DNA from: RFPW01 sp040401595
Lineage (GTDB): Bacteria; Pseudomonadota; Gammaproteobacteria; Burkholderiales; Burkholderiaceae_E
Assembly (NCBI GenBank): GCA_040401595.1
Contig: JBBAOE010000008.1
Location: forward strand, 65,694 to 129,693
Length of the DNA stretch: 64,000 bases
Direction of reading: 5' to 3'
Shown: positions 34,578 through 44,582 of the stretch, one piece after another
Layout: each line of letters starts with the position of its first letter
Numbering within the stretch: the stretch's first letter is position 1
Made by a program: the position numbers and the translations under genes
The notes under the pieces: generated by a model
Database searches by the model: none
Told to the model about the DNA's origin: nothing
Seen by the model: only the letters and a program-made list of their open reading frames with translations

Positions 34578-37157
34578 TTATTTCGTACGGCGGGCGTTGC
34601 GTCGCGCTGAACGCTCGCCAGCCGCTGCGACGCGCCGCTCGGCCTGAACCTTGGCCACGGCAGCCGGCTTCCCTTTGACTGCCTTGATTACCCGCTTGCT
34701 GGGGCGCGCCGCAGATCCATCAAGCGGCGCAGATCCGCCCACCTCCCGGGCGGAGCGGGACGCAGCCGCTTCGACCACAGCGCGCGCGGTCTCGCGTTTG
34801 GGGACCAGACGAAATTCGATCCGGCGTGCTTCCAGATCCACCCGTGCGACCTGAACTTCGATCGGATCGGTCAGGCGGAAACGAACGCCAGTGCGCTCGC
34901 CGCGCAATTCGTGCGAGGTTTCACTGTACTGAAAATAATCGGTACCGAGTTCCGAAACATGGACCAGACCTTCGACATACAGGGCATCCAGCGTCACAAA
35001 GACACCGAAGCTAGCCACCCCGGTGATCCGCCCCGAGAATTGCTCACCCACATGATTGCGCATGTACTGGCTCTTGAGCCAGGCCTCGACATCTCGCGAG
35101 GCATCATCCGCACGACGCTCGTTGGCTGAACAAATCAGCCCGAGACGCTGCCAGCGGTCTGCGACTGCAGGGCGTTCCGGGCGTGCCGAGCTGCCGGGTG
35201 CGTCAACCGACACCGCCTCGCGGCGCGCTTTCAGAGCGCTGCCAGAGCCCGCCGCTTCGTGAGTGGCGGACGCAGGTTTGGCCATTGCTGACCGGCGTCC
35301 CCGTGGCATGGGCAGCCAGGCATCACTGTCTTGCGCAATAAAGGGCTCATGGCGTTCGCCGCGGATCAGCGCCTTGATGGCCCGATGGGTTACCAGATCG
35401 GGATAGCGACGAATCGGCGAAGTGAAATGGGCGTAAGCATCGTAGGCGAGGCCAAAATGTCCGGCATTGTCTGGCGAGTAAATCGCCTGCTGCATCGAAC
35501 GCAACAACATGGTCTGCAAGAGCGCGGCGTCCGGCCGATCGCGGATCTTCTCAGTGAGACGAGCGTAGTCACCCGGTTCGGGTTCTGCAGAGACGCCTAG
35601 CGATAAGCCGAGGTTACGAAGAAACTCGCGAAGGGTGGCCAGTTTCTCGGGGGTTGGCCCCTCGTGGACGCGGTACAGGCAAGGATGCTTCCCGCGATGG
35701 ACAAAGTCTGCAGCGCTGACGTTGGCTGCAAGCATGCACTCCTCGATCAGCTTGTGCGCATCATTGCGAGTGCGCGGCACAATTTTCTCGATTCGACCCG
35801 CTGGGTCGACCACGATTTTGGTCTCGACCGTATCGAAATCAATCGCTCCGCGGCCGACACGCGCCTTGGACAGGACGCGATACAAGGCGTAAAGATGGTT
35901 CAGGTGCGGCACCAGCTCCGCGCGACGTCGGCTGGCCTGCGCATCGCGCCCGGACAAAATGTTCCAAACTTCGTCATATGTGAGTCGCGCAGCCGAATGC
36001 ATGACCGCTTCGTAGAACTGATAGGCACGGCAAACCCCGTCGCCATCAATCACCATGTCACAAACCAGAACGAGCCGTTCAACCTGCGGATTGAGCGAGC
36101 AAAGTCCGTTGGAGAGCTTTTCTGGCAGCATCGGAATGACCCGACGGGGGAAATACACCGACGTCGAACGGGCCAGGGCTTCGCAGTCCAGCGCATCACC
36201 CGGGCGGACGTAATGCGAGACATCGGCAATCGCAACCAGGAGGCGCCATCCGGCCTTGCGACGCGATTTTCCGGTCCCGACCTCACAGGGCTCACAGTAA
36301 ACCGCATCATCAAAGTCACGAGCGTCTTCACCGTCGATCGTGACCAACGGTACATCGCGCAAGTCCACCCGATCGCGAAGATCCGCGGGACGTACGGTAT
36401 CGGGAAGGCTCTCGGCCAGAGCAAGCACTTGCGCCGGAAACTGATGGGGCACATCAAATTTACGGACTGCAATTTCGATTTCCATCCCAGGATCATCGAT
36501 CTCGCCCAGCACTTCCACGATTCGCCCAATGGGCTGGGTATAGCCGGAAGGTTGCTCGAGAATTTCGACCGTGACCACCTGCCCGGGTTGCGCGATGGTC
36601 GGCTCGCCGGGCGGAATGAGAATGTCGTGCTTGATGCGCTGGTCCTCCGGCACCACGACCGTGATGCCGCGCTCCGAGAGAAGGCGGCCGACCAGACGCC
36701 GATTGGCACGCTCCGTGACCTCGACGATCGTTCCCTCGGGCTTGCCACGACGATCGAACCCCGTGCGTTTGACCAGAACCCGATCGCCATGCATCGCCTT
36801 TTGCATCTCGCGAGGCGTCAGAAAAATATCGGGTCCGCCATCATCGGGTATCAGAAAACCAAATCCATCGCGGTGCCCGGAGACCCGCCCAGCCACGAAA
36901 TCGAGCTTGCTCGCCAGCAGCAGAACGCCTTTGCGATTCGGCAAGAGCTGGCCATCTCGCTCCATCGCTGCCAGGCGTTTGCCGAGTACTTCGAGCGCGA
37001 CTTCGGAGACGGAAAGCCGATCTCCCAACTCTTGCGCAGTCAATGGGGTATCTGCCTCGCGCAAGCAGGCGAGGATTGCTTCACGAGTGGGAACTGAAGA
37101 AGGCATCACCGCCATCGGTGTTGGTGTGCGGCGACTGGAGATGGGGCGGTTTGACAA
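34578..37157 (-). CDS. rnr: Ribonuclease R
   Basis: 3'-5' exoribonuclease that degrades structured RNA, acting in rRNA quality control and trans-translation. 859 residues: N-terminal helix-turn-helix, two cold-shock domains, RNB catalytic domain with the Asp cluster in IDGEDARDFDDAVY near residue 285, an S1 domain (GRITGVASFGVFVTLD near 705) and a Lys/Arg-rich tail. A Ser/Ala-rich insert of about 60 residues (around 630-690) separates RNB from S1. The frame opens with TTG at 37157; ATG at 37115 is an alternative and neither has a clear ribosome site. Confidence 0.95.
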   Translation of the reverse strand: MSNRPISSRRTPTPMAVMPSSVPTREAILACLREADTPLTAQELGDRLSVSEVALEVLGKRLAAMERDGQLLPNRKGVLLLASKLDFVAGRVSGHRDGFGFLIPDDGGPDIFLTPREMQKAMHGDRVLVKRTGFDRRGKPEGTIVEVTERANRRLVGRLLSERGITVVVPEDQRIKHDILIPPGEPTIAQPGQVVTVEILEQPSGYTQPIGRIVEVLGEIDDPGMEIEIAVRKFDVPHQFPAQVLALAESLPDTVRPADLRDRVDLRDVPLVTIDGEDARDFDDAVYCEPCEVGTGKSRRKAGWRLLVAIADVSHYVRPGDALDCEALARSTSVYFPRRVIPMLPEKLSNGLCSLNPQVERLVLVCDMVIDGDGVCRAYQFYEAVMHSAARLTYDEVWNILSGRDAQASRRRAELVPHLNHLYALYRVLSKARVGRGAIDFDTVETKIVVDPAGRIEKIVPRTRNDAHKLIEECMLAANVSAADFVHRGKHPCLYRVHEGPTPEKLATLREFLRNLGLSLGVSAEPEPGDYARLTEKIRDRPDAALLQTMLLRSMQQAIYSPDNAGHFGLAYDAYAHFTSPIRRYPDLVTHRAIKALIRGERHEPFIAQDSDAWLPMPRGRRSAMAKPASATHEAAGSGSALKARREAVSVDAPGSSARPERPAVADRWQRLGLICSANERRADDASRDVEAWLKSQYMRNHVGEQFSGRITGVASFGVFVTLDALYVEGLVHVSELGTDYFQYSETSHELRGERTGVRFRLTDPIEVQVARVDLEARRIEFRLVPKRETARAVVEAAASRSAREVGGSAPLDGSAARPSKRVIKAVKGKPAAVAKVQAERRVAAAGERSARRNARRTK

Positions 37158-37259
37158 AGGCGTTCCAGACCGTAAACTGATGGGCTTGGCGCGTTGATAT
37201 TCATCACGCGGACATTCCTAGGATAGCCGACTTAGGTTGCAATTCCGAGGAACGTCATT

Positions 37260-37345
<86 letters not shown>

Positions 37346-37437
37346 ACCATTAAGTGACGACGCCTGAAACCACGCGTCGGTCAGCTTGAATACAAGCGAG
37401 TGGATCAGAATCCGGGCCCGCTGCTTGAACACGACGT

Positions 37438-37935
37438 TCAGCGGGTCAGGTCCGTCGGCAACGTCCGGTCGTACTTTTCAAACGGCTGGTGGATCCAGGG
37501 ATCGCCCGACAAGCGCTCGGCCACATAATCCGGCTGAAAGCGTGAGGCGGCCTTTTGCCAGAGGACTGCGGTTCGCACTTCGGTGAATTGCGGCCATTTA
37601 CGTTTCAGCTCGGGCATGAGCGAGACGAATGTCGATCCGGTATCGACCAGATCATCGACCAGCAACAGCCGTGGACCCCGCAGCGCCACCGTCGAGGCGA
37701 TCGTTTCTCCGATCAGCAGCGATCCCTGCTCGGTCCCGGCATGTTCGCGATAGGAACTGGTGAACAGGACGCCCAGCGGTTTTCTGAAAATCCGCGAAAG
37801 GACATCTCCAACACGCATCCCGCCGCGGGCGAGACAGAGGATTTCATCGAAGTCCCACTCTGAGCGATGCACGCTCTCAGCCAGCCGTTCACAAAGCCGA
37901 TCGTAGTCGGGCCAGTCGCAATACAGATGTTCCAT
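37438..37935 (-). CDS. Purine phosphoribosyltransferase (Gpt/Hpt-like)
   Basis: Type I phosphoribosyltransferase of about 165 residues. The PRPP-binding loop reads LLLVDDLVDTGST near residue 95, and LCLARGGMRVGDVLSR near 37 is the PPi loop region. Likely salvages hypoxanthine, guanine or xanthine; the exact base is not readable. ATG at 37935 is preferred; a TTG at 37944 would add three residues. It starts 11 bases after the purA stop, so purA and this salvage gene form a purine unit with hisZ upstream. Confidence 0.88.
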   Translation of the reverse strand: MEHLYCDWPDYDRLCERLAESVHRSEWDFDEILCLARGGMRVGDVLSRIFRKPLGVLFTSSYREHAGTEQGSLLIGETIASTVALRGPRLLLVDDLVDTGSTFVSLMPELKRKWPQFTEVRTAVLWQKAASRFQPDYVAERLSGDPWIHQPFEKYDRTLPTDLTR

Positions 37936-37946
37936 GACGTGCAAAT

Positions 37947-39263
37947 TCAGTGGCGAAAGGGATGCCGTAACACGATCGTGTCGTCACGGTCAGGACCGGT
38001 GGAAACCATATCGATCGGCGCACCGGTCAGTTCAGACAGGCGCTCGAGATACTTGCGCGCATTGACTGGCAATGCGCTCCACTGACGGACGCCAGCGGTT
38101 GTTTCAGACCATCCGGGCAACTCTTCAAACACGGCCTCGCAGGCCTCGACCTCGTCAGCCCCGAATGGCAACATGTCGAGCGACTCGACGACGCCATCGG
38201 CACGCTTGTAGCGATAGGCCACCGCCACCCGGATCGTCTCGAGTCCGTCGAGGACGTCGAGCTTGGTCACGCAGAGGCCACTGACGCCGTTCAATGCGAT
38301 CGTCCGCTTCAAGGCCGGCGCATCAAACCATCCGCAACGTCGCGCCCGGCCGGTCACAGACCCGAATTCATTGCCCCGTTGCGCCAGACGCTGACCGGTC
38401 TCATCGAACAGCTCAGTCGGGAAAGGCCCTGAACCGACACGAGTCGCATAGGCTTTGGTAATCCCAAGCACGTAGGACAGGGCCTGAGGACCCACCCCAG
38501 CGCCGGCCGACGCCGCACCTGCGACGCAGTTGGAGCTGGTGACATACGGATAGGTCCCATGGTCCACATCGAGCAGTGCGCCCTGTGCCCCTTCAAACAG
38601 CAGGGGATCCCCACGCGCGATGGCCTGTGCAAGCAGGGCGGGCACGTCCGCCACCATCGGACGCAAACGCTCGGTCAGCGGAAAGACGGTGTCGCAGACC
38701 TGATCCAAGGAAATTGCCGGAGCGCCAAGGTATTTCTCGAGTACAAAATTATGAAGCTCGAGCGCTTCTGCGACGCGGGTTCTGAAGCGTTCGGGCGCAA
38801 ACAGGTCCCGCAGACGAAGCGCCCGACGTCCGACCTTGTCCTCGTACGCCGGCCCGATTCCCCGGCCGGTCGTCCCGATCTTGGCCTCGCCGCGACGGGC
38901 CTCCCGCGCCTGATCAATGGCCACGTGATACGGCAGGATCAGCGGCACGTTATCGGCGATCCGAAGCCGCTCGCGCACGGCCACGCCCGCTGCCTCGAGT
39001 TCATCAATCTCGGCGAGCAATGCCCCAGGGGACAGGACCACCCCATTGCCGATGTAACAGATCACGCCCGCACGCAGGATTCCGGACGGGATGAGACGCA
39101 ATACCTGCTTGCGTCCTGCTACCACGAGGGTGTGGCCTGCGTTATGGCCGCCCTGAAAGCGCACAACGCCCTTGGCCGACTCGGTCAACCAGTCAACGAT
39201 CTTGCCCTTGCCTTCGTCACCCCACTGGGTGCCGATTACCACGACGTTTTGCGTCATTACCAT
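37947..39263 (-). CDS. purA: Adenylosuccinate synthetase
   Basis: GTP-dependent ligation of aspartate to IMP, the first committed step to AMP. 438 residues with the P-loop GTQWGDEGKGKIVD near residue 11, the catalytic His in GGHNAGHTL near 39, GTTGRGIGPAYEDK near 128, and the GTP-binding TKLDVLDG near 335. ATG at 39263, or six bases later at 39257. It lies four bases after the hisZ stop, matching the conserved hflK-hflC-DUF2065-hisZ-purA order in Burkholderiales. Confidence 0.97.
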   Translation of the reverse strand: MVMTQNVVVIGTQWGDEGKGKIVDWLTESAKGVVRFQGGHNAGHTLVVAGRKQVLRLIPSGILRAGVICYIGNGVVLSPGALLAEIDELEAAGVAVRERLRIADNVPLILPYHVAIDQAREARRGEAKIGTTGRGIGPAYEDKVGRRALRLRDLFAPERFRTRVAEALELHNFVLEKYLGAPAISLDQVCDTVFPLTERLRPMVADVPALLAQAIARGDPLLFEGAQGALLDVDHGTYPYVTSSNCVAGAASAGAGVGPQALSYVLGITKAYATRVGSGPFPTELFDETGQRLAQRGNEFGSVTGRARRCGWFDAPALKRTIALNGVSGLCVTKLDVLDGLETIRVAVAYRYKRADGVVESLDMLPFGADEVEACEAVFEELPGWSETTAGVRQWSALPVNARKYLERLSELTGAPIDMVSTGPDRDDTIVLRHPFRH

Positions 39264-39267
39264 TTTC

Positions 39268-40458
39268 TCAATCGGGAGGAGTGACGATCAGGCGCCGAAC
39301 TTGCCACGCCCCGTCCATGAAACACAACTCGCGGTCACACCGAAATTCTTCCTGCTCTTGCTCGTGACCTGGGAGAGTCTGCACGACAATCTCCCCTGCC
39401 GCACGAAGCCGAAGAATAGCCGCTGCAAGCCCACGATCATCTAGCCAGGGTGCGCGCACCGCTGGACTGGGCTCGACCAGGTCTGCAAGTGCTGCGAGCT
39501 CGCGAAGTTCAAGCGAAAACCCTGTCGCTGGTCGCCCCCGACCGAATACCGACCCAATGTTGTCATAACGACCACCGCGGGCAATGGCAGCCGAGCGACC
39601 GGATACATAAGCCGCAAACGTAATGCCGGTATGGTACCGATACCCGCGCAGGTCACCCAGATCGATCGCGAGCGACGACCCACCCCGGCGGGCCAGCAGG
39701 GCCGAAGAGACAACTTTCTCGAGTTCGTCGAGTGCCCGCAGGACCGCTGGCACCGCCGGCAACTGAGCGCGCGCGCGCGTCAACACATCGGTGGGGTCGG
39801 ATCCATACAGCGCCGGCAGCGCCAGCAAGGCCGACATCACGACCGGTGAAAGCCCCGCCATTTGGGCAAGCATGGCCGACAAGCCAGGAAGGTCCTTGCG
39901 CTGAAAGAGCGGGAACAATACTTCTTCGTCAAGACGCGGATCTTGGCCCAGCAGGGCCCGCACCAGCCCGAGATGGCACAGATCGACCCTCACTTCATCG
40001 ACACCACCGCTACGCAGGGACGCGAGCATCAGGTCAATGGCCTCCAGATCCGCTTCGAGCCCCTCATGACCGTAGATCTCAGCCCCAATCTGGATGGGTT
40101 CACGGGTCGAACCGAGATTCCCAGGTCGGGCGTGCAAGACACTGCCACAGTAGGCGAGCCTGACGACACCGCTTCGATCAAGGCGCTGTGCGTCGATCCG
40201 CGCAACCTGAGGCGTCATATCCGGGCGCAGCCCTAAGGTCCGACCCGAGAGCTGATCGACTAGTTTGAAGGTCCGCAGGTCGAGATCACCGCCCCGCCCG
40301 ATGGCGAGCGAATCGAGATGCTCCACCATCGGTGGCTGCACCAATTCATAACCGTATGATCGCGCCAGGTCGAGCAAGCGACGGCGTAATTCTTCAATCT
40401 GCCGCGCTTCGGTTGGCAAGATATCGGAAAAGGCTTCAGGCAATAGCCATCGCATCAT
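39268..40458 (-). CDS. hisZ: ATP phosphoribosyltransferase regulatory subunit HisZ
   Basis: HisRS-like paralogue that activates the short form of HisG in the first step of histidine synthesis. 396 residues with class II synthetase motif 1 and 2 features (LPEAFSDILPTEARQIEELRR, TLGLRPDMTPQVARI) and a degenerate ARGGRYDNIGSVFGRGRPATGFSLEL region. No C-terminal anticodon domain, distinguishing it from HisS at 48221. ATG at 40458 (double ATG) gives the normal length; the ORF upstream to 40689 overlaps the DUF2065 gene and is not used. hisG is outside the window. Confidence 0.94.
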   Translation of the reverse strand: MMRWLLPEAFSDILPTEARQIEELRRRLLDLARSYGYELVQPPMVEHLDSLAIGRGGDLDLRTFKLVDQLSGRTLGLRPDMTPQVARIDAQRLDRSGVVRLAYCGSVLHARPGNLGSTREPIQIGAEIYGHEGLEADLEAIDLMLASLRSGGVDEVRVDLCHLGLVRALLGQDPRLDEEVLFPLFQRKDLPGLSAMLAQMAGLSPVVMSALLALPALYGSDPTDVLTRARAQLPAVPAVLRALDELEKVVSSALLARRGGSSLAIDLGDLRGYRYHTGITFAAYVSGRSAAIARGGRYDNIGSVFGRGRPATGFSLELRELAALADLVEPSPAVRAPWLDDRGLAAAILRLRAAGEIVVQTLPGHEQEQEEFRCDRELCFMDGAWQVRRLIVTPPD

Positions 40459-40549
40459 AGGAACATCGCAGGGATCGATTGGAGAGACCTCAAGGGGCAG
40501 CCTTGGCGCAAAAGACAGACACAACAGCCCCAAATTCTGACACGAAGCG

Positions 40550-40726
40550 TCATCCGAACGCGACGAGCAGACCTCCAACAACAATTCCGCCCAGACCGAT
40601 GAACCGAATCTGCCCATCTTGCATCTGGGCAATTCGTTGCATGGTTTCCCGCCACATGGCCGGTGCGATAAAGGGGAGAACCCCTTCAAGCACCAGAACC
40701 ATTCCCGCGATCGCCAAAATCGACAT
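40550..40726 (-). CDS. DUF2065 small membrane protein
   Basis: 58-residue protein, too short for routine ORF calling, read from ATG at 40726 to TGA at 40550. It has an N-terminal helix (ILAIAGMVLVLEGVLPFIAP), a short basic/polar loop (MWRETMQRIAQMQDGQIR) and a Gly-rich second helix (FIGLGGIVVGGLLVAFG). This matches the two-helix DUF2065 family found between hflC and hisZ in betaproteobacteria. Its start shares one base with the hflC stop (TGATG), so it is coupled to HflC. Function unknown. Confidence 0.88.
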   Translation of the reverse strand: MSILAIAGMVLVLEGVLPFIAPAMWRETMQRIAQMQDGQIRFIGLGGIVVGGLLVAFG

Positions 40727-41640
40727 CAACGGCGTGCAGCGTTGCCTGAAGGAGCGGGTTCCCCGGGTGCCGCCCGCCCACCACTGGAGCGGAAAAACCG
40801 GAAAAAATCTGAGGAAGGATCGAGCACCATGACATCAGATCGATTGCGAAACGACGCCCGGTAGGCCTCCAGAGACCGATAGAACTGGGCGAACTGGGGA
40901 TCCTGACCAAAGGATTTGGCGTAAATCGCCGAGGCGTTGCCATCGCCCTCCCCCTTGGTCGCTTGGGCATCCCGATACGCTTCGGCGAGAATCACTTCGC
41001 GCTGCCGATCTGCGTCTGCGCGAATTTTTTCACTTTCGGCAGAACCGGTTGCGCGCCGTTCATTAGCCACGCGTTTACGCTCAGCCTGCATCCGATCAAA
41101 GACGCGCTCGCTCACCTCGGGAGCAAAATCGACCCGTTTCATGCGCACATCAATGATCTCGGCGCCAATTTGCTTGGCATCTTCGGCCACCTTGTTGCGC
41201 ACGCTCGTCATCATCAGTTCACGCTCACCCGAAATCATGTCGGAGACGGTGCGTTTGGCGATTTCGTTATTCATGGCGTCACGCACACTGCGCGAAATCC
41301 GGTCTGCCCCGATGAGTTCACTCCCGCCAACCGAGACCACAAAACGCTTTGGATCGGCGATGCGCCATTTCACGAATGAATCCACCAGCACGTTGAGCTT
41401 TTCACTGGTGATGAACCGATCCACATCAGCGGTATCGATCGTGAGGATGCGCTTATCGAAGTACGTAATGCTCTGGATAAGCGGAACTTTCAGGTAAAGC
41501 CCGGGTTGATCGATGACGCGGCGGATCTCTCCGATCTGGCGCACCACGGCATATTCGCGCTGGTCCACCATGAACAGGCTGGCGCTGCTCACCACAAATA
41601 GCGTCAGGGCAACCAGCCCCGCAAACAGAATTCGTTGCAT
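40726..41640 (-). CDS. hflC: HflC, SPFH-domain modulator of FtsH
   Basis: Periplasm-facing SPFH/prohibitin protein that with HflK forms a cage around the FtsH protease and modulates it. 304 residues: one N-terminal transmembrane helix (LVALTLFVVSSASLFMV), SPFH domain (residues about 20-185), then a helical coiled region with RKRVANERRATGSAESEKIRADADRQ. ATG at 41640; the 17-base gap to hflK is normal. The C-terminus is a Gly/Ala/Pro-rich tail. Same operon as hflX-hflK and DUF2065. Confidence 0.95.
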   Translation of the reverse strand: MQRILFAGLVALTLFVVSSASLFMVDQREYAVVRQIGEIRRVIDQPGLYLKVPLIQSITYFDKRILTIDTADVDRFITSEKLNVLVDSFVKWRIADPKRFVVSVGGSELIGADRISRSVRDAMNNEIAKRTVSDMISGERELMMTSVRNKVAEDAKQIGAEIIDVRMKRVDFAPEVSERVFDRMQAERKRVANERRATGSAESEKIRADADRQREVILAEAYRDAQATKGEGDGNASAIYAKSFGQDPQFAQFYRSLEAYRASFRNRSDVMVLDPSSDFFRFFRSSGGRAAPGEPAPSGNAARR

Positions 41641-41657
41641 GTCAGTGCTCCAGCCTA

Positions 41658-42961
41658 TTACGGACGCTCGCGGTTACGCAGGTTCTCGCGCGGATCGGTC
41701 CGGGGTCGTGGATCCGGTTCCATCGGGGGAGAGGAACCCGCTGGCGCCTGGGCCACCGAGTTGGTCGCAGCGGGGGCGTTCGCTCCCCCGGCAGCGGACA
41801 ATGCTGCAGTCGATCCCGCACCAGCCTGCTGGATCAACTTATCGAGCGGTAAGTACAGCAGATTGTTCCCATTCCTGGAGTCCACATAGACTTTGCTGGT
41901 GTTCTGGAAGACCTGCTGCATCGTATCCAGATACAAACGATCCCGCGTGACCTGGGGGGCTTTGGCGTACTCCTTCAGGACGGACTCGAACCGGCTGGCA
42001 TCACCGGTTGCCATCGCGATCACGCGCTGCTTGTGTCCATCGGCTTCCTGAAGCAATCGGGCGGCGGTCCCGCGAGCCTTGGGAATGACGTCGTTGGCAT
42101 AGGCGCGGCCTTCGTTGATGAGACGCTCGCGATCCTGTGCCGCTTTGTTGGCGTCCTCAAACGCAGCCTGAACCTGTTCGGGCGGCTGCACCTGCTGAAC
42201 CGTCACATCCACCACGCTCACCCCGGCTTTGTAGCGGTCCAGGACGTCCTGCATCAGTTTCTGGGCGATCTTGGCGACCTGCTCCTTCTCTTCGTACAGG
42301 ACCTGATCGATCTGGCGACGTCCCACCGTCTCGCGCATGGCGGTCTCAGCGCTCTGGCGGATGATCTCCTCGGGCTGCGGGCCAGGGTTGTTGTTAAACA
42401 ACCAGGCCTGAGGATCGCCAATCCGGTACTGCACCGCGTACTGCATATCGACAATGCTCTGATCGCCAGTGAGGATCAGCGACTCTTTGAGGACCTTGTT
42501 TTTGACGTTGCTGCGATAACCCACCTCGAGCTGACGCAACTGCTGGACATTGACCAGTTCGTGGGTCTCGATCGGCGATGGAAAACGCCAGGTGAAACCC
42601 GCCCGGTTGTTGAGTTCGCGGAATTCGCCAAAGCGCATCACCACCGCGGCCTGCCCTTCCTGGACGATATAAAAGCCACTGCCCAGCCACAGCAACAGCA
42701 ACAGCGCGAGCAAGACGCCCAGGCCAATGCCGGCATTCAGGTTTGAACCAAACGGGTTGCCGAAAGGGGTACCCGGACGATTGCCACCGCTGTTACCCGG
42801 ATCACCACCGCGCCCGCCGAACAGCGAGGACAGTCGGCGGTTGAAATCCCGCCAGAGCTCGTCAAGGTCGGGCGGACCATCATTGTTTTTGGGCCGCCGC
42901 GATCCCTGATCGCTGTCGGATTTTTGGCCGGCATTGCGGCCCCAGTTTGGGTCATTCAGGC

Positions 42962-42965
<4 letters not shown>
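41658..42965 (-). CDS. hflK: HflK, SPFH-domain modulator of FtsH
   Basis: Partner of HflC. 435 residues: a Gly/Asn/Arg-rich cytoplasmic N-terminus (about 85 residues), one transmembrane helix (GIGLGVLLALLLLLWLGSGFYIV), the SPFH domain and a C-terminal coiled coil with a Pro/Ala-rich tail. The ATG at 42965 overlaps the hflX stop (42962-42964) as ATGA, so hflX-hflK are coupled. Motifs such as FRELNNRAGFTWRFPSPIET are typical. Confidence 0.95.
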
Positions 42966-44205
<1,240 letters not shown>

Positions 44206-44209
<4 letters not shown>

Positions 44210-44442
44210 GTGGCCTCGCTTTCCTGCTGGAAGTTCACGGGGCGCGCCGGGACGACGGTTGAAATGGCGTGCTTGTACACCATTTGCGTCACGGTGTTGC
44301 GCAACAGTACGACGTATTGGTCAAAGGATTCAATCTGCCCCTGCAGTTTGATCCCATTGACGAGATAAACCGCAACCGGGATGTGTTCCTTGCGCAAAAG
44401 GTTCAGAAATGGGTCCTGGAGAAGTTGGCCCTTATTGCTCAT
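44206..44442 (-). CDS. hfq: RNA chaperone Hfq
   Basis: Hexameric Sm-like RNA chaperone for sRNA-mRNA pairing. 78 residues with Sm1 (VYLVNGIKLQGQIESFDQYVVLL) and Sm2 (QMVYKHAISTVVP), and N-terminal GQLLQDPFLNLLRKEHIPV. A short C-terminal tail (ARPVNFQQESEAT). Lies between der and hflX as in most betaproteobacteria; the 140-base gap upstream probably holds its promoter. Confidence 0.98.
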
Positions 44443-44582
44443 TTTCTGGAGAGGCTCCGTTTTTAGGAATTCTTGGGGCGGAGTCCGCGGACATCGCTAG
44501 TGGATGAGTCCGGTCAGAGACACAGACCTTTCAATGTATCCGATTTGTGACCTTGCTGCCATGCAGTGGCACATCGCCCAGG

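Noticed and set aside
35664..37097. 477-codon plus-strand open frame
   Set aside because: Antisense to rnr, whose catalytic and S1 motifs are clear; the frame is a by-product of codon bias in G+C-rich DNA.
37358..37379. Hairpin CGACGC/GCGTCG after tRNA-Leu as terminator
   Set aside because: Only a six-base stem with no T tract; support too weak.
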